From positions 11,551,001 through 11,615,000 of the forward strand of contig JAPVLO010000019.1 in assembly GCA_027257055.1 (NCBI GenBank): 64,000 nucleotides of DNA, written 5' to 3'. The translations under genes and the position numbers were made by a program. The notes under the pieces are model-generated. The model ran no database searches. It saw only the letters and a program-made list of their open reading frames with translations, and had not been told where the DNA came from. This document shows, in pieces, positions 23,801 through 38,027 of the stretch (the stretch's first letter is position 1; each line of letters starts with the position of its first letter). This DNA is from Cephalopachus bancanus (taxonomy: Eukaryota; Chordata; Mammalia; Primates; Tarsiidae).

Positions 23801-24739
23801 CTACCAATGGGAGTAATTTGCCCTACAGAAATCTTTATAACATTTAAATGAAATTGTTAATCAGGGACTATTTACATCTGCACCTGCTCTTATTTGTAAC
23901 ATGAAACTGTATAATCACTGTCAGTGCTTCCAGATCCAGCCAGTGGATAACTGTTAATACAACAGGAGCATAATTAAAGAGAATCCCCATCCGCTGTATT
24001 CGACTGGATTTGTTACAGTGAGCACAGTGTGGACAAAAAGGACAAGGAGAATAATGGTTTGGCATTGGTTGTTTATGACAATGTCATTTATTATCTACAC
24101 ATGAAACTGAGAAATTACCCAAGAAAGGTCATTGATTAACAACAAATGAGAATAGAACAAAAAGTTTAATGATTAGACTATGATGAATTTTCTTACTTTT
24201 AAAGGAATATTTAAAAATATAAAAGCAGTTGAGAATGACACAAATTCACTACAAACATCTTTAAGTAAATTGTGAGTGTTGTCTTGAAAAAAAAGTCTGT
24301 GGGCTTCTCAAAAGGTTATTTTAAGCCTCTGATGTGTGTATAAGACATTACAGGAAGTGCTTTCAAAGAAAGGGTTATATGTATTATAGTCAGGAAATTA
24401 TTCATATAGCTTAAGTAAGTGATTTCCCCTCTTTGTTGAAATAGTTCCACAATTTTAAAAGTCACTCTTAATCTGTTACTATATATGGAATATGAATTAA
24501 TCAAATCATGATAGAGAACATAGGTGTTAATGATGTTTATTATAAAGTTATGCATGTTATCTAAGCATTGTGCCCAAGATATTTCAGATTATGCAGGTAT
24601 TATAAACAATGTATCCAAGTAGACATAAGTGCAGAATTCAGTGCACATTCTATGGAAAGAAAAAAGTGAAAAAAATCAAGAAATCAATATGAGTTGTATT
24701 ATATGTGCCCATTTTTAACATGTTATAAATGTACTTATC
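20816..24739. other. Long AT-rich stretch, microsatellite, no gene
   Basis: The largest block without recognised repeats. A (CA)n run of about 26 bases at 22037-22062 is followed by (TA)n to 22081. Two slightly GC-richer parts (about 21485-21735 and 23865-24065) contain no known repeat and might be weakly conserved noncoding DNA; the open frames in them (65-66 aa) do not look coding. Confidence 0.4.
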
Positions 24740-24850
24740 ATGTTCATTGTCTTTCCGCTTAAAAGTAGGCTCCTATATAATAGGATGTCTTTTTCTTCAG
24801 TGATGAATGAAATCTACTTAGATCACTCAGTGTTTGTTGAATAAATTATC
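24740..24850 (+). repeat. L2 tail fragment
   Basis: The text 'atgttcattgtctttccgct', a 'taggctcctatataatagga' block and the end 'tcagtgtttgttgaataaat' follow the L2 3' tail. Confidence 0.55.
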
Positions 24851-25243
24851 ATGATCTGAAAAATATGAAATAAACAAATACTAATCTTTGAATTTCTGAA
24901 TGGAATGTTGGAAGATTTATCCTAGAGAGTAAAAAAAAAAAAGGTAAAACGTTTTATGAACATATTTAGTTGTCAGAGTGTCTCTAAAGTACATGTCAAC
25001 TAATATATGGCCATACAAGTTGTGAAGGAAAAAAAAAGAAACACAAAGAAATTACAAAAGCATGACCCAGCGCGGACATTTGAAAGGGCAGCTTAATACC
25101 TATGTTTTAACAACTCAGTTTGTATCATGACAGAAGATTGGTAATTCCACATATAACCAACACAGTTATGCAACAATGTGCCTCCTAGGAAAGGAATCCT
25201 AAATATTACTGGTATGAATAATGCCAACCAAAAAAAGGAATAA

Positions 25244-26936
<1,693 letters not shown>

Positions 26937-27104
26937 TCACTTGAAAGTGTCAAGGAGTGGGATCAGTCGTGCTGTGGGACCCGCAGACCTCCAGATGACT
27001 GGCCAGGCCCCACAGCCTTGTTCCTTTACACCCAAGTTTTGCTCCTTAAAAACAGATTGGCTGATGTCCCTGCAGCCTCAGCCCAAGCTCTGCCTCAAAA
27101 GACC
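26937..27104. other. GC-richer sequence between VPS4A copy and L1
   Basis: About 170 bases without recognised repeat lie between the polyadenylation signal of the pseudogene and the L1. They may be further 3' UTR of a longer VPS4A transcript or host DNA. Confidence 0.4.
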
Positions 27105-28420
27105 AATTCCTTATCAAAACCCCAAGTGCACATGCCGTAAGAGATAAAATGGACGCCGGGCTCGGTGGCTCAGCCTGAAATCCCGCGCCTTTGGGAGGCT
27201 GAGGTGAGTGGATTGCCTGAGCCCGCGGGTTCGAGACCCGCCTGGGCAGCGAGACCTCATCTCTACAATAAATCAAAAAATCAGCCGGGCGTGGTAGCGC
27301 GCGCCTGTAATTCCGGCTACTCGTAGGGCTGAGGTGGAAGGATCGCTGGAGCCTAGCAGGTCGAGGCTGCGGTGGCTGGGAGCGGCCACTGCACTCCAGT
27401 CTGGGTGACAGAGTGAGACTCCACCTCAAACAAACAAACAAACAAACAAAACAAAACAAAACAAAAACAAAAGAGATAAGATGGACAAATGGGACTTCAT
27501 CAAACTGAAATGCTTCTGCAAAGCAAAAGAAACCAAGAGAGCAGAGAGACAGCCCACAGAATAGGAAAAAATATTTGCCAACTCTATATCTGACAAAGGC
27601 CTAACATCTAGGATCTACAAGGAAATCAAAATGCCGAAAGGAAAAAAACAAACAGCCCCATTCAAAAGTCGGCAAAAGACATGAATATATGCTTCTCAAA
27701 AGAAGAGATACGGCCAGCCAACAGACACATGAAAAAGTGCTCAGCCTCACTCATCATCAGAGAAATACAAATCAAAACCTCATTGTGATACCACCTAACC
27801 CCAGTAAGAATGGCCATTATTAACAAAACAAACAATAGATGCTGGCCAGGATGCAGAGAAAAAGGTATGAGTCTACACTGCTGGTGGGAATGCAAACTAG
27901 TGCAACCTCTTTGGAAAACAGTGTGGCTATTTCTGAAAGAACTAGAAACAGACCTTCCATATGACCCAACAATCCCCTTACTGGGAAAATGCCCAGAGTA
28001 ATTCAAATCAGTCTACCAAAAAGATACCTGCACACTCATGTTTAATAGCAAAAACATGGAACCAAACGTGCTGCCCATAGAAACTGGACTGGATAAAAAA
28101 AAGTTGGTATATATAAACAATGGAGTATTATGTAGTCATAAAGAAGGGCAAACATATGGACTTTGCAGCATTAGAGTCTATCATTTAGAGTCTATCACGG
28201 AAACAAAGAACAGAGTACCATATGTTCTCACTCATAAGTGGACCTTGGTAGTGGGAAACTGTCGGGAGAGGGAGTAGGATTGGCAATTGAGGGAAACTGC
28301 CAGGGGAGGGGAGCATATCTCATCAACAAGGGTACCTGCATAATGAACATCTGTATACCTAACCCTGAATTGTACTCCACATCTTTAAAATGAAAAAATT
28401 TAAAGTTAAAACAAATAAAT
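27105..28420 (+). mobile_element. L1, 5'-truncated (ORF2 end and 3' UTR), split by an Alu
   Basis: ORF2 C-terminal landmarks are 'gggacttcatcaaactgaaa', 'agcaaaagaaaccaagagag', 'aaaatatttgccaactctat', 'tgctggccaggatgcagaga' and 'catatgacccaacaatcccc'. The 3' UTR has the 'caagggtacctgcataatga' and 'acctaaccctgaattgtact' signature shared by the younger L1 copies of this window. An Alu interrupts it at 27155. Open frames of 63-114 aa on both strands here are ORF2 pieces and shadows. Confidence 0.9.
27155..27470 (+). mobile_element. Alu SINE, young subfamily, with (CAAA)n tail
   Basis: Full-length sense Alu with the short left-arm form. Its tail has turned into repeated CAAA/CAAAA units (about 27426-27470). 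The flanking L1 text 'aagagataaaatggac' on the left and 'aagagataagatggac' on the right is the target-site duplication with one change, so the Alu landed in the L1. The 137-aa minus-strand frame is an Alu shadow. Confidence 0.96.
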
Positions 28421-28700
28421 AAATAGCAGCACAGATGTAAGCATATGATTTATGTTATAAATCATAAGAATGATTTGAACATCACTCTTAATAATCATAC
28501 ATCCACACACAGAAAAACAAAGCAGTAATAATGGACAAATCAAAATGTGCAATGAACAATTTTTATTGTAATAATAATCCAAGTTAATATAAGAAAATAA
28601 AGCAAAAATGTTATCTTAAGGTATACTTTAATAATTGTTTTGTGAGAAAATAAATCACAAATTTTGTTTCTATGTACACTGTGTTATTTTTTAAATATTA
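28421..28700. other. AT-rich unique sequence
   Basis: No gene or repeat recognised. Confidence 0.4.
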
Positions 28701-28771
28701 TCTAATGTTTTACATACCAATTATGGAAATTTGTTTAATAAATTTCCATAATTGGTATGTAAAACATTAGA
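28701..28771. repeat. Perfect inverted repeat, 32-bp arms, 7-nt loop
   Basis: Bases 28701-28732 are the exact reverse complement of 28740-28771, with a 7-nt spacer (GTTTAAT). The arm contains TACATACCAATTATGG. It lies in otherwise unassigned AT-rich sequence and matches no transposon I recognise. Confidence 0.95.
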
Positions 28772-28891
28772 AATTTGATCATAGATTAAAAACTTAATTT
28801 CTAATCTTATTTTAAATCTCTCAACATCAAAAACATATCCTACTATTTTACTCAGGAATTTATTATAACAGATTATAATTAAGAATAATGA

Positions 28892-29183
28892 GCCGGGCTG
28901 GTGGCTCAGCCTGTAATCCCATGCCTTTGGGAGGCTGAGTTGAGTGGATTGCCTGAGCCCGCGGGTTCGAGACCCGCCTGGGCAGTGAGACCTCATCTCT
29001 ACAATAAATCAAAAAATCAGCCAGGCGTGAAAGCACATGCCTGTAATTCCGGCTACTGGGAAGGTTGAGGCGGAATGATCGCTGGAGCCCAGCAGGTCGA
29101 GGCTGCGGTGGCTGGGAGCAGCCACTGCACTCCAGTCTGGGCAACAGAGTGAGACTCCAACTAAAAAAAAAAAAAAAAAAAAA
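28892..29183 (+). mobile_element. Alu SINE, young subfamily, full length
   Basis: Sense Alu with A-run of about 22. The head has lost one base pair of the usual CTCGGTGG motif (reads 'gggctggtggctcagcc'). Perfect target-site duplication AAGAATAATGA, at 28881-28891 and directly after the tail. Confidence 0.96.
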
Positions 29184-29194
29184 GAATAATGAAA

Positions 29195-31030
29195 TCCTGG
29201 CTGCATCTGACCATTGATTTTTTTAATAGCTAAATTGCATAGTTAAATTGATGTTATATCAGAATGATTAATTCTTAGAAATTTCAAAATCTTAAATCAT
29301 TAAGATTAATTATATATCTTAGAATAAAACCAAATACAGGCAATTATCAAATGAGCCAGGAGAGAAGCATGATTATAGATGATGCTTAGGAAGCAGCCAT
29401 TAAAAAAGTGATTTCCTATTAACGCATTTGAGAAGATGACCTCATTGATATGATCAGCATTATTATCGGATACACTTATTTTATGCACATATGCCTATAC
29501 TCACATACCACCAGGAGCTATATAGGAAAATTATTTGAATGTATGCTTTTTTGATATTAAGAATATTCTTTTCATACACATTCAGTGTTTTTTCCAGGCA
29601 TATTTCCCTCTGTTTTTACCAAGAATTTGTATAGCATTCATGAAGACAGGAACTGCTTTTGGGGGAGGTACTCTGCTATCTAATGTAGAGAATTTGAATT
29701 TTTTCAATGCCATTTGGGACAAACTAAGAATAGCTTGTTTAAAAGCTATGCCTAAATTATTGGAATTAGATTATAACTACTTGGGAAAAAAAATCACCTT
29801 CATTCTATTTTTTTTGAGTTCAAAGTTAGTAATTGTGGCAAATATTTCATTCCCTAATAGAGAATGATTCAGGAAAAGAAGTCTTTGGCATTGAACTTCC
29901 TTTTTTTTAAATTTCACTAGATGTGATATCTAAGACTCAGAAACAAATAATTCTGAGCCCTGACAGAAAGAATATTTGCTTTGATTGGTTATCTCCAGGA
30001 GCGACCATGGATGACTTAGAATATTTCAGAGCTAACTATATAACTTTAAAAGAGGGTGGTTAAGTTGCAATCCTACTGTAACTATTTTCTGTTTATACAT
30101 TCCACTGTACCTGAAATGTAAATAAACAATGTAAATAAACAATTGAGTAGGCACAGGTATTGTGTTAAGAATGAATTAGATTGAGTAAATTGTTAGTTAC
30201 ATGTTAGTTATGTGTTACATAAATACTCTAATGCTAACTTGAACAAGACATAAAAAATCCACTGATTGAATATTCTAATCTTCTAAAATGACTCTAATAA
30301 CCTCCATTTTCTAATAACCGCACTTTCATTTAAAATTAATTCAATATCAATGTTTTGAAGTATATACATTGTCAGTGTATAGGCGTATACAGTGGTTATT
30401 TCTTAAACACTTTTACCTGAAATATATGTACTTTTTAGAAAGCAGTCAAAAGATTAATTACTATTAATCTTTTGGCTGGTGGCAACTACCAACTGAAAAG
30501 TTGAACAGCAAATACTAAAAACAATAATGTTATAATGACTCATAGCAATAGTTTTAAGGAAGGTGTCTCTTACAGTAGTCAGAGTATTGCTTTAGAGTAG
30601 TAGTTTCTGACTTTGAGAATGTTGTGATAGCTCCAGCCCAAGCATCTCCTCATAAAATAACACATACGCACATACATGCAAAGCATTATTTCCAATTCCA
30701 GACATGGAATTTTCTTATAGTCCCAGTTCAAATCCCTCCTTTAGACAAAGTCAGCCTGCATAACAGGTTAATCTGAGATATTCTTCATCTAATCTTAGAC
30801 TCCTTTAATCAATGGACATTAATCAATACACAATATTTTAGGTTCCATTAAGAAAGCAAAATTGCAGAAACTTATCTCTAACATGTTAATTTTTTATACT
30901 TTTGAATCTTTATTTTATATTACTTGACAGAGCTCTTTAAGAAAAATTCCATTTTATCATACAGCTCCCTTTTTGCCTATGTACACAATATTTATATTTG
31001 TTTGTTTTAATGTTAAGTCACAATGTAAAC
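29195..31030. other. AT-rich non-genic stretch
   Basis: No recognised repeat. A 110-aa open frame at 29535-29867 shows no family and has ordinary AT-rich composition, so I do not call it a gene. A 13-bp unit (AATGTAAATAAAC) is tandemly doubled near 30116-30141, and a 12-bp-arm hairpin lies at 30447-30474. Confidence 0.4.
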
Positions 31031-31320
31031 TTTTTTTTTTTTTTTTTGAGTTGGAGTCTCACTCTGTTGCCCAGACTGGAGTGCAGTGGCCGCTCCCGGC
31101 CACTGCAGCCTCAACCTGCTGGGCTCCAGGGATCCTTCCACCTCAGCCTTCCAAGTAGCTGGAAATACAGGCACGCGCTACCACGCCTGGCTGATTTTTT
31201 GATTTATTGTAGAGATGAGGTCTCACCACCCAGGCAGGTCTCGAACCCGCGGGCTTAGGCAATCCACTCACCTCAGCCTCCCAAAGGCGCGGGATTACAG
31301 GATGAGCCACCGAGCCCGGC
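31031..31320 (-). mobile_element. Alu SINE, young subfamily, antisense
   Basis: T-run of 17, both monomers reversed, ends with 'gccaccgagcccggc'. Short left-arm form (reversed 'caccacccaggcaggtc'). Confidence 0.95.
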
Positions 31321-31744
31321 TTGTAATCCTTTAATTGTATCAGTTTCCAGTCATACATCATCAATACACATCACACAATTGAACAGTTATGATCAAATTC
31401 GCACATTTGTAGGCAATTACAACTATATTGTAACTGTTGCCTGAGTGACAGGAATTATAAGGTGCCATTGGTTACAAAACACGGCACCAAACCACAGATA
31501 TTAATATTTGAGGAGATCATGTCTTAAAATTGATTGAATATAACATATGTAAAAAGCAGCGGATAACTGTAACCCTAAAGAAAACAAAGCACAGTAAGGG
31601 TAAAGGCAATCTTCCCCTGCATCAATTACTTTGGTCTCATTGGCAAGGCTATTCCCATAGAACTATTTAACTGAAAACTTATTATAAAATAGCATGAGCT
31701 AATATTTCTTTTATCCTATTCTTACAAAAGTGCTCTTTGAAATG
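31321..31744. other. Unique sequence
   Basis: No gene or recognised repeat. Confidence 0.4.
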
Positions 31745-32585
31745 TTTTCTCTTTTAATTTTTTTTATTTCAAATATGTGGGGTACAATTCAAGGTTAGGT
31801 ATAGACATGTTCTTTATGCAAGTACCCTTGTTGATGAGGTGTGTCCCCCCAGCCCAGTAGTTTCCTACTACTGCCAATCTCACCCCTTCCCTCCCCTGGC
31901 AGTTTCCCACCACTGCTAATCCCTTTCTTATAGTGATACCATAGTTGTTCAAGGCCCAATCTTGAGCGAGAATATGTGATACTTGGTTCTTTGTTTCTGT
32001 GATAGATCACTCAGTATTATAAACTCTAAGTCCATTCTAGTTGCTGCAAAATTAATAATGTTGTCTTTCTTTATGGTTGCATAATATTCCATCATGTATA
32101 TGTACCATATTTTTTTAGCCAGTCCTCTTTCGATGGGCAGCACAATTGGTTTCATGTTTTTGTAATTGTGAATAATGCTGCAATAAACATGTGTGTGCAG
32201 GTATATTTTTCACAGAGTGATTTGAGTTCCTCTGGGGCATTCCCAGTAGGGGGATTGCGGGGTCATTATGGGAGGTCAATTTTTAGATCTTTTAGGAATT
32301 GCCACAGTGTTTCCCAGAGAGTGTACTAGCTTACACTCTAACAGTGTAGAAGTGTTCCCTTTTCGCCACATCCTCTCCAGCATCTGCTGTTTTTTAAGTT
32401 ATTGATGATGGCACTCCTGACTGGAGTTAGGTGGTATTTCAGTATGGTTTTAATTTGCATTTCTTTGATGACTCGTGAAGCTGAGCATTTTTTCATATAT
32501 CTGTTGGCCGCTTGTATGTCTTCTTTTGAGAAATGTCTAGTCATATCTTTTGTCCACTTTGTAATAGGGCTGTTTGCTTTTGACT
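31745..32585 (-). mobile_element. L1, 5'-truncated, antisense
   Basis: Reversed 3' UTR ('ggtacaattcaaggttaggt', 'caagtacccttgttgatgag') followed by the reversed ORF2 C-terminus ('catcctctccagcatctgct', 'ttaatttgcatttctttgat', 'catatcttttgtccactttg'). It belongs to the same younger L1 group as the copies at 27-28 kb, 45 kb and 50-62 kb. Frames of 62-91 aa on both strands are residue. Confidence 0.9.
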
Positions 32586-32829
32586 ACCTTTTTAATACAG
32601 GCAGAGACTCTGTTAACTGGGATATTTGGCATATTCAGATTCTTTTTATGATTAATTCTAATTGCAAAATTAATTAATATTCTGGAGGTGACTTTATTCT
32701 GTGTTCACTAGAGTTGTCACAAATCAGTCCTTCAGGGTTTCAATACCCCTTAGTCCTAGTAAGCATAGGTCTTTGGGTCTTCAAAATAAAAACATATGAT
32801 CCTAGAAGTTAAACTAGCTAAAGATTTGC

Positions 32830-32955
32830 CTAAATGAAGCCTTCCCTGACACATTTTAATTTCTGTTGGAGCAAGGACTGTGCCTTTCTTGTTCACATTG
32901 TACAGTTCAGCATCTAACAGTGTATCAAACCCATTATATTTTAGTTGAGTAAAGA
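32830..32955 (+). repeat. L2 tail fragment
   Basis: Readable L2 tail: 'aagccttccctgacacattt', 'agcaaggactgtgcctttct', 'ttcagcatctaacagtgtat'. Confidence 0.6.
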
Positions 32956-34524
32956 AATAACCTTATTGCCATTTCAATATATACTTTCTTTAAAAACCAT
33001 GGCTACCTAAAAGAAAAAACTCAGATTGATTCATCTAAATTCTTCTTTGTGCATTTCTAAGTTTCATTTAAGAAGATTGCTAAGTTAGAAATATATGTTC
33101 ACTATCTCCAGAAAAAAAATCATTATTCTACATCTTCAAAAATTATTCCAAATGCAGACTCAAAATAAAATATTTACTATAAAATAAAAAGAAAAAATAA
33201 TTTCAAAAAAGTTACTTTCAGAAGTGCCTTATTGCACTTATCAGTATTCACCAGGACAAGGAATAAAAGAGCAGAGACTTGCAATGCCTTGGAAAACAAA
33301 TTACTCTCCTTGTCAGAAAAACAAAGACTAAATGTCCAAAGAAAGCTGATGTCCATGGAGGGTTTCAGGAGAGGGACTGGTCAATCTAAGTTGGTTTGGG
33401 TGATAAAATAAAAGAATAGCAAATAACTAGAAATATTTGTATAGTGATAGTTGACATTAATGAAGTTTTGCCATCAGAAAGTATTGATAACTCTTAGGGA
33501 AGCTCTTTTCATAGAGTAATAACCTAGAACCATGAAAAGTTAGAAAAGAAACCCTTAAAAGATACACAATTATTTTATATTTATCACATCTACAGAATAG
33601 AATAGAAATAGAATAGAAAAAATTATATTAAATGCACAGAAAATAAGTATCATTAGCAATATTCTAGACTTTATCTCATATGTCCAAAGTGGCATGTAAA
33701 CAGGTACTTATAACATTTGCTGTGGCAGCATGGAGTAGGAAGCAACCAGTGTGGTATTACCAGCAAATTAAATAAGTGAAATGTTTTGCCTTATTGACTG
33801 CCATGCTATCCAGAGGCCAGATTTAATGATCTTACTTGTAGCAACATGAGTAGATATATTGATTATATTTCAAGGATAAAAGTAAGAAACTTTAAAGTCT
33901 ACATAACACAATATCACATACACACTTTAAACACACACACAAATCAATGTTATATAGTTTTCAAAGATGCACGCATATCTAAGACCACAAATTAAAATCA
34001 TTGGCACATTTAACTACAGAAGTGATGAGATTAGGAGGGGACCTAGAAATGATGCTGAATATATAATAAAACAAGACAAAGACATTGATAGATATATAAA
34101 GAAAATGGTTAATAAACCGAGGAGCACAAGTACTTCAATTCTGTGCAACTGAGATCAAAATAAAAGCTAAAACTTTCAATTTGCCTCCTGCAGTTGCCAC
34201 TTCAGAGGACATTTACAAGAGATCAGTTACGTGATTTGTTACCATTTAAGTCTACAGAGAGCTCATATGACAATTAATAGTGATTTTATAAAAATAGTTA
34301 ATGCATACACTTGTATTTTGATTGCTCTTTTCAGGTTGTAGGAAATTGCTTTTCACTAAAAGCTTAATGCCCATTGTATATGGGTTGACATTATATCACA
34401 TTTGTAAAAGTGAATCAGACATTTAATATTCCTTTAATCTAAAAGTCCTCTAAACTGTGTGATTTAATTAACCGATAATTAAATACCAAATATGAGAACT
34501 TTAGGGACTAGCACATTGAAGCTG
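32956..34524. other. AT-rich non-genic stretch
   Basis: No gene or recognised repeat. A short GAATAGAATAGAAATAG-type run lies at about 33596-33620 and a few CA dinucleotides near 33930. Confidence 0.4.
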
Positions 34525-34735
34525 TATCAGGATGAAAGATGTTTACACGGAACGCAAAGCCTCTCCCCTGACTGAATGAGGCTGGGAATTGCAAGTGAGG
34601 CAGAGCGAGAGCCCGCTGATAACAAGCTGTTCATTAAAGCATTAGCCTCCCTGAGCTTAAAGAATGTCAAAGCCTCTTCTTCTCACACATCCATGGAAAA
34701 ATAATTGCAGAGCAAAAAGAACACTGCTTTGCATT
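34525..34735. other. Candidate conserved noncoding (enhancer-like) block
   Basis: This roughly 200-bp block is clearly more GC-rich than its surroundings, contains no repeat I recognise and no open frame. It carries motif-like words often seen in developmental enhancers: a GATA-type 'gctgataacaag', homeodomain-type 'cattaaagcattag' and an octamer-like 'tttgcattcg'. Such words occur by chance, so the call rests mainly on composition and lack of repeat ancestry. Confidence 0.35.
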
Positions 34736-35159
34736 CGTAATAAGAGACAAAATGTTACTGGATATTAGACTCAAAATAATTTCTAAAAATACTCATTTCT
34801 AACAGTTCCTTCATGATTGTCTTTAATATTCATGATTTATTATTATGACCTTCTCTTTATTCAATCTCTGGTCTAGTCATCAGCCTTTCTCTTTGCGTTG
34901 TGAATTTGCTTTTTGAAATTGACCTGTCGTTTCATTTTATCTTGCATATTATATGTTGGCTTAAAAATAAATAACAATGTGGAATTTACAAGTGAATGTT
35001 AGCCAAAAGGGGGACATATCCTGGAATATGATCTTAAAATCCAGAAGGCAAGATCAAGACAATAAATGCTTTTTTCAAATGATGATAAAATAGAAAATAA
35101 TTTGAATGTTTAATGCTTATAAAGAAAAAAAAGTCATAGTTATTAGAAATAAGTTTAGA
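34736..35159. other. AT-rich unique sequence
   Basis: No gene or repeat recognised. Confidence 0.4.
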
Positions 35160-35436
35160 GCCGGGCATGGTGGCTCAAGCCTGTAATCCTGGCACTTTGG
35201 GAGGCAGAGGTGAAAGGATTACCTGAGCCCAGGGGTTCAAGACCAGCCTGGACAAATGGAGAGACCTCCACCCTACAATAAGTAAAAAATTAGTCGGGGC
35301 ATGGTGCTGCGTGCCTGTACTTCCAACTACTTGGAAGGCTGAAGTGGAAGGATGACCTGAGCCCAGCAGGTCGAGGCTGCTGTGACCATGAGTGTGCCAT
35401 GAGATTCCTACTCAAGCAAAAAAAGAAAAAGAAAAT
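35160..35436 (+). mobile_element. Older Alu, right end deleted
   Basis: The head 'gccgggcatggtggctcaag' and 'gaccagcctggacaaatgga' are close to ancestral Alu rather than to the younger group. Near the end, the usual block 'ctgcactccagtctgggtga' is missing: 'gagtgtgccat' passes straight to 'gagattcctactcaag'. The 62-aa frame starting at 35399 begins in this tail. Confidence 0.9.
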
Positions 35437-35639
35437 ATATGAGTTTAGCATAGTCTTACATTATCTATGGGGAAACAAAGAATCACAGGATTTAGGAGAA
35501 TTGTCCAATGTTTTATATCCGGAACCAGAGATTAAAACCCAGAAAAACATCCCCCTCCCATCTCTCTGGGATAGCAAAACATCCTAGTCTTGAAATAAAT
35601 TAACAGTGGTGGACTCATCCCACTCAGCTTTTAGTATGG

Positions 35640-35860
35640 CCAGTACACTGTGAGTAGAAGAAAGGGGCCTAGAGTTACAATGCTTGGATTCAAATTCTAG
35701 CTTCACTACACTCTAGTAACTAGTTCCAATGATTCAGGAAAAATCTCTCTGAGCTTCCATTTTCATATTTGCACAAAGAAAAATAATTATAGCTATTTAA
35801 TGGTTGTTGAGAGGATTCAATAGATAATTCCTGTATAGCAATCTACAGTCCCAGAAACAA
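35640..35860 (+). repeat. MIR SINE, sense
   Basis: MIR order is well kept: 'gcttggattcaaattctagc', 'tcactacactctagtaacta', 'ctctctgagcttccattttc', 'ggttgttgagaggattcaat'. Confidence 0.85.
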
Positions 35861-37894
35861 AGTAATATTTTAAAATATATTGCTTGCCTTAAAAATATTA
35901 ATTCCTCCATCTAAACATTTGAATATCAATCTCCATGCTAAACACTAGTACACATACAAGGTGAATCCTTATAGTTAAACAGCACATAGACTTGTTCTGC
36001 TGATTGCATGACGCTTTGGTGAATTCAACCATTAACTCATATCTTTCCTTTCACATTATCCCCTGTATAATAGTTATTAAATTCCATAAATATGCAAACA
36101 AACCTTTCTAAAACATGGCTGAGAATTTCTTTACTTTCTCATTGCCAATTAACTTCATATTTACCCCAAGATATCCACTGAAAATCCAGTAATTTGAATA
36201 TAATAATGACTTCAATAGCTTTGTCCTTAACACCTTAACTTTAAAATCTTATCTTCAAAACAACACTCTCTTCAGCCATTCTATGTCCTTGCTCCTCAAA
36301 ATTGGCTCTTCTTCATCACTGACTTAGGAATTCTTGATTGCTTTTTATTTTCCTCCATTGTCAACCCTCCCTATCTATATTAGAATTTCACAGCCAGAAA
36401 ATTCAAACATATGTTTCAACCATTTCAGTATTTGTTGAATGTTTAATCCACTTCCGGGAATTATATTTATCTCAAAAGGCTGACATTTCAGATTTCACCA
36501 TTTAAACTTTTAGAATAAATAGTCATGAAGACTAAAAGGATCCTTTTCTATTGAATGACTACTCACCATTCAAATAATCACCTTTCTAGAGGTCAGACAA
36601 AATACAGACATCTTCCTTTTTTCTATGAGTATGAAATATTACAATGCTTGTTTTCTTTTAACACCTAATAACCTAGTAAAATCTGCCTTTTTGTGAAAAT
36701 ATTGAAAACCCTCTAAAAGTACACCAGAGTTGTTCTTTCACATCCCTTTGACTGGTCTTGTGAAACCAAAATATATATTGCAGATTGCTGGACAATGACT
36801 TTCTGGTTCTTAAAGTGGCTATAGTTTAACTTCAAATTACATTTTGAATTTAGTCACAACATTACCTAAAGAGTCAATGAGTAATGAAAAAATAAAAGCC
36901 ATAAATGTTATTAAAGTTCACTTCATAAAATCTATAAAACACACAAGCATCATTTCTAATTATAACCCAAATCCTGTAATTATGGAAATTTGTCACCAGA
37001 AAAAATTTTCTAAAAAAATGACAACCAAGCTAACTTGTTAATTACAAACTGCACATTTTCTGCATTCAGCATATGTGTGTGTAATCATTTGTATATATAC
37101 ACAATATATACACAATCTCATATATATATATATAACTGAATATATGACATGTTATATCTCAGTCTCTAAATAGAGCCAGACAAGTCTCAGCTTCAGAATC
37201 CCCTGCTCTAAATCAGCACGAGTATGTTGTATACATAGCCTGAGCCAGTAAAGACTCACTAAGTCACTTAGACAGCTGATGCTGTATTTGAAGAAAATGA
37301 GATAAAATGAGGGACAGATTGAATAACACTTCTAGAAATGCAAGTAGTATGATCAACATGAACGCAATACATCCTTATCCATTAAAGGGTAGAAAGTTAA
37401 ACCATGGGCAGGTCAAATATCAGGATAATCCTGAAGACATTGAAAGAGTGAATTCTTAACCCAGAGCCTGTTGCTCTGAGTATATAAGGGATGCAATAAA
37501 ATATCGTAGTAAAATGTGACAAAAAGGATATTAAATAGGGAGAAATAGACCAATGCTATGAGAATCACATAAACTCTTTGAGTTTTAATTTATAAGAATG
37601 GAGATGAAAAGATCCCTCCCAGCTTTAAATTTAATGCCACTAAAGAATATTGCATAGGAACAACAAAATAAATTCAATACATACTCGTATATATACACGC
37701 ATACATATATAAATATGTGTATATATACAGTCATACATAAAAATTTTTGAACATTTTCTTTGCTAGAAAGAACATAAAATGTTATTGGATGTATATAAAT
37801 TTCTCATTAGTGGTTTACATTTTCTTATGTTAAATATAAATGTACTGTTCACATTCTTGCATAATCATCTGTCACAGAACACTAGCACAAACCA
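35861..37894. other. AT-rich stretch with small AT microsatellites
   Basis: No gene or clear repeat. AT/CA-rich runs occur at about 37083-37133 and 37685-37732. Confidence 0.4.
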
Positions 37895-38027
37895 GCGTGG
37901 TGTGAAAGTACACTGATTGTTTAGAATCTAGGTCTTGTAGTATACTCTGAGTGTACATGAAAACATCATTTAGTTTTCATTAGCTTCAGTTTCTTCATCT
38001 GCAAAGAGGATCAATGAAATTTATGAT
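37895..38027 (+). repeat. MIR SINE fragment, sense, cut by an Alu
   Basis: Text from 'gtgtgaaagtacactgattg' to 'gcttcagtttcttcatctgc' is MIR-like; the Alu at 38028 follows directly. Confidence 0.55.

Noticed and set aside
27046..27459. 137-aa minus-strand open frame
   Set aside because: Mainly the reverse strand of a young Alu, whose consensus happens to be open in this frame. The same frame recurs at nearly every young Alu.
27426..27470. CAAA repeats as an independent satellite
   Set aside because: They are the mutated poly-A tail of the Alu at 27155.
29535..29867. 110-aa open frame
   Set aside because: AT-rich composition, no recognisable family, no splice or promoter context. Chance length is plausible.
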